Positions 57,502-64,000 of a stretch of 64,000 nt of DNA are shown piece after piece. The notes under the pieces were generated by a model. The model worked only from the letters and a program-made list of their open reading frames with translations. It had not been told where the DNA came from and did not search any database. This DNA is from Lyophyllum atratum (Eukaryota > Basidiomycota > Agaricomycetes > Agaricales > Lyophyllaceae), in assembly GCA_014905825.1 (NCBI GenBank), contig JACGCN010000036.1, positions 477,312 to 541,311 of the forward strand. Reading direction: 5' to 3'. A program made the position numbers and the translations under genes. Position 1 is the stretch's first letter. Each line of letters opens with the position of its first letter.

Positions 57502-60500
57502 CTATCCCCCACCCCCACCCGCACCAGCGGCACCTGTTGTCCTTCGTCGTCGTGTCTGACGTTTTGCCGGGGGTTGCTGTTCCGAATTGGCCGTCGTTGG
57601 CGACGCGGTGTCTGCGGCCTGTTTGCGCTTGAGTGATGCGCTGGCCAGCGCCGGGGTGTTGTTCGCACCGGACGAGACCGCAGGCGAGGAGCCAGGCGCA
57701 GAGGATGACGAGGCACCAGCTGTCTGCTGGGGTATCGTTTTATGCTGCTTTTGGGGCGAGTTGCCCGCGGATGGCGGTAGATTTTTGGGAGAGACCATGT
57801 GCATGGGGGCGGAATTGCCAGAGGGGTTTGTGACAGAGGGTGGGGCGCTTGAGTATAATGTTACAGCGGGGGTGGTAGGAACGTTGCTGGGATTACTATG
57901 CATCGGGGCGTACGGATTGGGAAGCATGTTGGGGTTTGATTGGTTGTTGAGATTAGGTGGGTTGAACGGTTGCATCTCTCGAATTTTCGATGCGAATTGT
58001 TTGAGAGCCTCTACAAAACGAAGAACAAAACATTGTCAGCATTCCAGAGGCGTGGTAAAGAAGAAAATGCATACCAAGCGGGCCCATATTTGCTCAGTCG
58101 AGTACGAAATGAGATCAGTCATAGCCGAGACACTCTCCGCCAGCTCCAAACATCGCATCGTCGCCTGCGGGATGCCAAAGGCATTCACCGGCTCCCCAGG
58201 TATAGTCGCCGCATCGATCGTTACCCTCGGCTCTTCCCACTTCTTATCCTCCTCCAACTGCAGCTGCTGCTGCTGGCTCGTCGATGACGTCCCATTCGCC
58301 ATCGGCGTCGCCGTATTCCGCACCCGTGGCGTTTTAGGCGAGCCCATCGTCCGCGGGCCCACGATCGACTCCAACGCAATATACTTGTCATGGAAGTTTG
58401 CGTCGAACTGAAAATCCTCAAACTTGAGAACGAAGTCTCGTGGGGCCGCGTTCCGTGCTGTGCCTGGCGGGTTGGCTGATGTCACCACGACGTGTACGGT
58501 TAGGGGCCCTCGCAGCGTTACTGTGTACCCATTGTTGTACTTGTACGTCCAGATTGCAGTGACGCACTCGACGACTGAATGTCCAGGGCCGTACTGTCGT
58601 TCTCGAGCACCGTCGAGGGAGAGGGTCATTGACTTAACGCCGGACTGGGTTGTCACGAGAAAGAAGCGCGGGAGGATGGGGACGCCTATTTCTGAAAGAT
58701 GGGAGACAGGATCTGTCAGAGGGGTGTGGGCATTTTCAAAGAGAGGAGTGACTCACCAAATGGTTTCGCTTCATTCCGCTGGTTGTCCTTCCATAAGGTG
58801 AATTTCAGCATGGCTTTTGGTGTGAAGTACTCCTTGATCGTCTCGCTCCACCAGGAAAGTTGCAGTTTATTCTGGAAATACAGGAGACGGTTAGGGCGCT
58901 GTTCAAAAGAGAGGAATAAGAAGTAGATTCGGACCTGTTTATCCTCTGCGGCTAGCACTCCACTGAAATTCAGCAACCGAATAAGCCCTTGTCCGTTCCC
59001 AACATGTGCAAAAGGTCTTGAAAACACTCATTTATCAGTATCGCATCCAAAAATGACAAGGAAAGAGGACATACGAGGCTTGTTGGCGCGGTATCGCAGC
59101 AGCAGCAGATGGTGGCGTATCAGAAGGTGCCTGTGTCGGGGGTGCAACGTTCGACGGCACCGGTCCTGGAAGAGGTACTTGGGTGGGTGGTGGTCTCGGT
59201 GCGATCGATAGATGCTGCGGGCCGGATCCCGGGACGGGTATCTGCATCTGTGACGTTGGCTGCTGGCCATGATGTGGTAGACCCATCCTGTTATTGGGAG
59301 GTGGCCCACTGGGCGGTATTTGTGGATGTGCTGAGCGTGGAGTGTGTGCCTGCTGGGAGGAGAGAGGCCTGGCTATGGCCTGGGGCTGCGACTGCGGTCG
59401 CTGGGGGTGCGAGTTCATGTGCGAGTCGGAGGAATGGGGAGAATGGTGGGAGATTTGTTGTTGCGGGAGGGGAGCATGGGGGTTGAGTTGAGAGGGCGGA
59501 CGTGGGGGGACGTGCGAGGGTGGGGGCATGTTGAAGTGTGGTGTGAAGCCCTCCGGCGAGTTGTTGCTCATCTGCTCCAACTGCTGCGCAGGGGTCAGAG
59601 GGAAGCCCATTCGACCGCCGCTGCTCCCTGGCGTACCAAGGCCAGCCGACATGGGTTGGGGCACGTCTGTCATCGAGATGGGAGGAGTGGAGGACGGAAC
59701 AAACGGGGTGTACTGACCATTCGCGCCGGGTTGCATCCGCGGCGTATGCTGCGCCTGGTTGAACTGGGGGTTGGAATAGTTCATGAAGGACATTGTTGGA
59801 TCATCCGTGTTCATCTGGGGACGATTCACGGGAGTGTGTGAGGGTCCTGGAGTTGACATCGTCATGCTCGGCGTATGCGTTTGCGAGTGTGATCCGGGCC
59901 GGGGGGAGGGTACTTGTTGTGGATGCTGCGATGGGATTTGCACAGGGGATTGGAACTGGTTCTGATGCGGTCCAAGGGCATGCTGCATTGATGGTGGGTG
60001 CGACAGGCTGTTCATGAGCTGGGATTGCGCAGAACCCGTACGTCCTGGCATGCCGGGGTTGCCGCCTTGCCTGTTCATCGGCATGGGCATATCTGGCGAC
60101 ATCTGGTTTTGCATATGTCCCTGACCCATCCTAAGTGGGTGCTGCATCCCTTGAGGTATTTGACGCATTTGCGGCATATTGCCTTGTGCGGACATTCCCA
60201 TAGCAAGATTGTTGTTGCCAACGTTCGGTGACATTCCACCCATTGGACCCGAACCCTGGTTCATCTGAGGTTGGGAAGACACCCGTCGGACCCCTACGTT
60301 TCCTGGCTGCTGGGTCATCATATTGGGGTTGAAGGTCATAGTCTGCCCGGACGGCATCCCGACCATGTGTGGGCCGCCACCACCACCTGACATGGGGGCT
60401 CCCGAGGGACCCATCATAGGTTGACCTGGTTGACTCTGCCGCATCTGCACTTGTCGTTGGTGGCGTCCGTCGCCGGCCTGCTGCATTTGAAGTCGGAATT

Positions 60501-60714
60501 GCTGCTGCTGCACGGAGTTCATGGGTCCAGGAGGGTTGTTGTGCATCATTGCAGGATTAGGTGGGTTCGAGGACGAGGAAAGACCGAGGTGAGCCGAAGA
60601 CATTTGCTGCTGCCCAGATTGTGACATATTCTGCATGAACGGGGCGTTCATGCTCATCATCGCTTGTGGTGGTAAACCCTGCCTGAGCATATCCGGGTGA
60701 ACGTTACCGTTCAT
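57502..60714 (-). CDS. LIM-domain-binding regulator (Ldb/PtaB type)
   Basis: The first exon (60714 to about 59070) is a disordered Met/Gln/Pro/Ser/Asn-rich half with many PSQMxP-like repeats. Then the conserved Ldb core begins: NGQGLIRLLNFSGVL, LSWWSETIKEYFTPKAMLKF, PILPRFFLVTTQSGVKSMTL, DFQFDANFHDKYIALESI and a helical CLELAESVSAMTDLISYS. The tail is Ser/Pro-rich with a basic end (KRQTRRRRTTGAAG). Fungal members (Aspergillus PtaB, yeast adhesion regulators) act with LisH proteins such as SomA/Flo8 in adhesion and development. A TGTAG directly before the ATG suggests a 5' UTR intron. Confidence 0.85.
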
Positions 60715-61478
60715 CTACAAGAAGCAAGGACAAGCCGAGAGGCGTGAGAATAAGTTTTTTTTGCGGCTAAGGTAGATAGAAGGACGAAAGAGATGACTAG
60801 GGACATAGAATGGGGGTATAATATTCACCAAGTAGCCAGAGTACGGACTTGCTCGAAATCTCCGACGATCGGCGAGAATTCTTCCTGGGAAAGCAGAGAA
60901 AAAGAGGTGGACACTGGAGAAGAATGTGCTGTGGAGTGGTTGTGCCGAGGAGAACGCCCGGGACAGCGAGGGGGGCGGGGGAAGGACGTTGCAGAGGGTG
61001 TGAGCGCTCTGTTGAACGGTTGTGTTCTACACGTGGCTTGACCCGCCCACCAGCCCCAATGGGGAAATTATAACAACCACTCGATCCGATGACCTCCTCC
61101 TCACTCCTACCCACATATCTCTGCCCACACCTGCCCACACTAGAACATATTTAATTCCGAGCGAACAGGCCTCGCCCGAGGCAATTTCATTATTGCTGAA
61201 CCGAACAATCCTCTCTTGAGTGTGTATATATTGCGAGATTGCTGTCATGTCGAAAAAGTTTTCCTCGGAAGAACGCTGTAAGTACGAGACCTGCAGTCGC
61301 ACCAGCTACAGCAGATACTTCTAGGATCTACATCTATCTACGTCGTATGTAGTATGGCTATAGCAGTCGACGCCTCCGGAATGCGCGGGCCGGGTAGTAA
61401 GTTGCACGTGACCGTACAAATTTCTGAATCTTCGATTGATTCTCCAAGTTCTTCAGACCCTTTCGCCGCTGCGTCAAG
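60715..61478. promoter_or_regulatory. bidirectional promoter region, Ldb-type gene / IMP3
   Basis: 764 bp between divergent ATGs, including a probable 5' UTR intron of the Ldb-type gene. A plus-strand mini-frame at 61247 (MSKKFSSEERC) is followed by GTAAGT, but no continuation was found. Confidence 0.35.
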
Positions 61479-62337
61479 ATGGTCCGCAAACTCAAGTATC
61501 ATGAGCAGAAGTTGCTCAAGAAGGTCGATTTTCTCAACGTACGTCTCCCTTTTCTCGTTCATAGTGCTCGGTTGACTGTTCGTGCAGTGGAAACAAGATG
61601 CCAACCTTCGAGAAATCAAGGTAATGCGTCGCTATCACATTCAGGACAGAGAAGACTACCATAAGTGAGCAGACGATCTCACCTATATGTTGCAGTACTT
61701 ATTCAGAATGCAGGTACAACAAACTATGTGGTTCACTCCGCGGATACGCCCACCGCCTCTCCCTGCTGCCTGCCCAGGACCCATTTCGCTCGCGCATGGA
61801 AGGCCAGCTCCTCTCCAAACTCTACGACATGGGCGTAATCAACACCTCTGCAAAACTCAGTGACGTCGACAACAAGCTTACCGTAGCAGCTTTCTGCCGG
61901 CGGCGACTCGCCGTATTCATGTGCATGACCAAGATGTCTGAAACCGTCAGCGCTGTGCGTCCTCTTTCCATTTCTGCGACGTTTTGTCGGATCACTCCCA
62001 GATTCTGAGCATCGTATCCTATCCCATGTGCAGGCTGTCAAGTTCATCGAACAAGGTCACGTCCGCGTGGGGCCTGACACCGTCACCGACCCTGCCTTTC
62101 TGGTCACCAGGTGTGCTGCTACTTAGCTTGATGTCATACCTGACGAAGATCTGATTTGTATCTTCCGTTTTTCAAGGCATATGGAAGACTTCGTCACCTG
62201 GGTCGACACCTCCAAGCTGAAGAGGACTATCATGACTTACAACGACGAGGTACGCACTATATATACCTTTCGCGGCGGCCTGGACTGACCCATGCGTTTC
62301 TCTTTCAACTCAGCTGGACGATTTTGATCTGTTGTGA
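61479..62337 (+). CDS. IMP3: U3 snoRNP protein Imp3
   Basis: Six exons (61479-61538, 61588-61664, 61714-61954, 62034-62110, 62177-62249, 62314-62337) join to 183 residues, the size of Imp3. [40 protein letters not shown], then the S4 RNA-binding region ([41 protein letters not shown]) and the ending HMEDFVTWV...LDDFDLL are diagnostic. Imp3 binds the U3 snoRNA/pre-18S duplex in the SSU processome in the nucleolus. The last exon is only 24 nt. All phases agree. Confidence 0.95.
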
Positions 62338-63836
62338 TCAACTTGACCCTCAAAAGTTGACAATGACATGGCTGCAATCATATGAGCAGCCCGACTTACT
62401 GCCGCGCCAAGATTTCACCATCAGGGTAAGGGCAGGTGAGAGGGGACCGGGTACATTTGGGGCAAGAGAGATACCGCAATGCCAGGCAAGCATCATGATC
62501 ATCTGGATCGCCCAGAGGGCTTGGATCTCACTGGGATTATACAACGTACATACTCCATGGGTACAGATAGATGGGAAGCTTTTCGTTGATCTAGGACGTA
62601 GATATGGACCTGCCCATCGGCTTTTCCGAGAGCCAGCACGGCGCCCAGGATATCATCTCTTCGACAGTATAACGAAAGTATCAGGCCTGCTGGGATCTTA
62701 ATTTGTGCCAGTGTGATCCCTTGCCCAAGCCTCCCCAGCAGAGCACATAACAAGCTCGGCTATGTTGTCCATTGCCCGAAGGAGTTGGCTGCTGCTATTG
62801 TACAACCATTACCAAAGTGCAACGACCGAACCTGAGCAAATCATGAAACCCACTGAGCAGCGGTGCAATCTGTGTTCAGACTCCCTAGATACGGTCAGGT
62901 TTCACAAGTAAGGCTGCCCAGGATTCGCCTGAGCGAAGATATAAGCTCGAGAGCCACGGCACGTTGCTGGATATGTTACGAAATTTTCGAAAGCCTCTCG
63001 CATGCGATTGACAGGAGATGCCGGGCATCGCAAGGAAACGTTCGGGCCCTCCTGTCCTCTTTGCTAGCACGATTGCCTATCGACGTCGTGAACGTTGCCC
63101 GTCATGTACATTAAATCCCCAGGATATCTTCTGCAAAGCCGTCTGCTTGAGAGATTCGGATCCAAATGCGCCGAAATCCTCCGCTGACCGTGTTCACGAA
63201 TCCGGGTTCGTCAGCTCCCTCACGATTTCATTAAGTCATGAGATACAGTGGTCGATGCGTGCATCCTGTCAAAGGGTCATCATGAATACACATGGCGTGG
63301 TGTGATATACATATCTTGATGACCTGCCTTGGACCCAACACTAGTAGGAGCTGTAGGATATCGGGGCGAGACCGCAATGCCGGCTGATTGGAGGGATTAT
63401 CCTGGAGTATCCCAAAACGCCGTATCCTGAAGAGATTGTGCATGCTCCGGAGCGAAGGATGTGTCATAGCTGGGAACTACTGGGAAGGTTCAGCATGATC
63501 ATCGCTGTCAAGAGTACCGTAGACCCCTAAAATGAAGAACTTAGGCACCGAGATCTCATCCAAGCGATTGTCCAGGAATTGCTATCCACGATAGTTCGAA
63601 AGATGAAGTTCTTTACTAAGAGAGCATCGACTAGAAATAATAACATGGTGGTGTGAAGAGAGAAAGCATAGTGTGATCAACAATCATTTCCCCATTCAAC
63701 TTCAAGGCGCGTGGAACCTGTTCACCGCGCTTGCTTGACAACCACTTCCTCCGCACTTTTTCTCTCCAAGATACCCTTTCCACTGGCACAACTCGCATCT
63801 AGAGCGTGTTTCTCGCGCCTCAACCCTGTATAGACA
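62338..63836. other. intergenic 1.5 kb, no gene recognised
   Basis: Short frames on both strands without motifs or splice links. The right end contains the promoter of the kinesin gene. Possibly decayed mobile DNA, but no terminal repeats were found. Confidence 0.35.
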
Positions 63837-64000
63837 ATGGCCGAGGCAGGAGACGGTAACATCAAAGTCGTCGTCCGATGTCGGCCACTCAACTCTCGCG
63901 GTACGTGCCTAATCTGGGTGCCACCCTCAACGTCGCGCGTAGGGCGTATCATGGCACTGACGCAAGACATGCATAGAGCTCGCGCGGGGGCGCAAAGCCC
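63837..64000 (+). CDS. kinesin-3 motor, 5' end only (UNC-104/Kif1 type)
   Basis: Exon 1 (63837-63900, 64 nt) encodes MAEAGDGNIKVVVRCRPLNS plus R. A 76 bp intron (GTACGT...CATAG) joins exon 2 (from 63977), giving ELARGRKA before the window ends. IKVVVRCRPLNSRE is the start of a kinesin motor domain, and NSRELARG is typical of the kinesin-3 (UNC-104/KIF1) group, which carries vesicles and early endosomes along microtubules. The gene is cut by the window edge, not broken. Confidence 0.87.
   Translation, partial: MAEAGDGNIKVVVRCRPLNSRGTCLIWVPPSTSRVGRIMALTQDMHRARAGAQS

Noticed and set aside
61247..61290. Possible first exon MSKKFSSEERC before IMP3
   Set aside because: Followed by a good donor but no acceptor joins it in frame to IMP3, whose own first ATG matches the family start exactly.
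62450..63480. Similarity between ACCGCAATGCC at about 62473 and 63370
   Set aside because: Only 11 bases match, with no extension on either side; chance match.
1..64000. tRNA genes
   Set aside because: A few GGTTCGA-like B-box strings occur (for example near 31690 and 60560) but lie inside coding exons, and no matching A-box or acceptor stem was seen.
1..64000. CRISPR array or prokaryotic operon
   Set aside because: No regularly spaced identical repeats with unique spacers; genes are intron-rich and eukaryotic.

Overview
This is nuclear DNA of a filamentous basidiomycete, most likely a mushroom-forming agaricomycete. Nearly every gene is broken by many 50-70 bp GT-AG introns. Coding sequence is recognisable only after splicing, the encoded proteins look agaricomycete-like, and gene-poor stretches carry DNA-transposon debris. 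All exon joins were made by eye from splice signals and reading frame; no database search or transcript was available.

Left part (1-20 kb): three members of one family of small secreted, Cys-rich, probably membrane-anchored proteins (one truncated at 775-1063, complete copies at 1932-2563 and 19127-19905); an unrecognised 511-aa protein; a PCL/Pho80-type cyclin; a mitochondrial FAD/folate-type carrier; a gene-poor 3.5 kb stretch; a complete prolyl oligopeptidase; the tRNA adenosine deaminase Tad2; and a 666 bp non-autonomous DNA transposon with terminal inverted repeats, an exact 8 bp target duplication and arrays of a GCGTACAGAA motif.

Middle part (20-39 kb) is gene-dense and mostly housekeeping: a cytochrome b5-acyl-CoA dehydrogenase fusion ending in a peroxisomal-type tripeptide, Rad16 (SNF2/RING helicase), the Hem25 glycine carrier, Spt4, a class-3 (sn-1 diacylglycerol type) lipase, the ICP55/aminopeptidase P peptidase, a small single-span membrane protein and a Ser/Gly-rich secreted protein. 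Hem25/Spt4 and lipase/ICP55 are divergent pairs sharing short promoters.

Right part (39-64 kb) begins with a locus of Gln/Pro-rich proteins. Two long tandem paralogues (1092 and 802 aa) start with a WW-like domain. Between them lie an F-box gene and a broken third copy, and a canonical WW-domain protein follows. Then come a single-HMG-box protein, a PNUTS-like PP1-targeting protein, a LIM-domain-binding (Ldb/PtaB-type) regulator, the U3 snoRNP protein Imp3 and the first codons of a kinesin-3 motor running off the window.

No rRNA, tRNA, CRISPR or bacterial-type operon was seen. The least ordinary features are the WW/Gln-rich duplicated locus, the secreted Cys-rich family and the transposon with ordered subterminal repeats.
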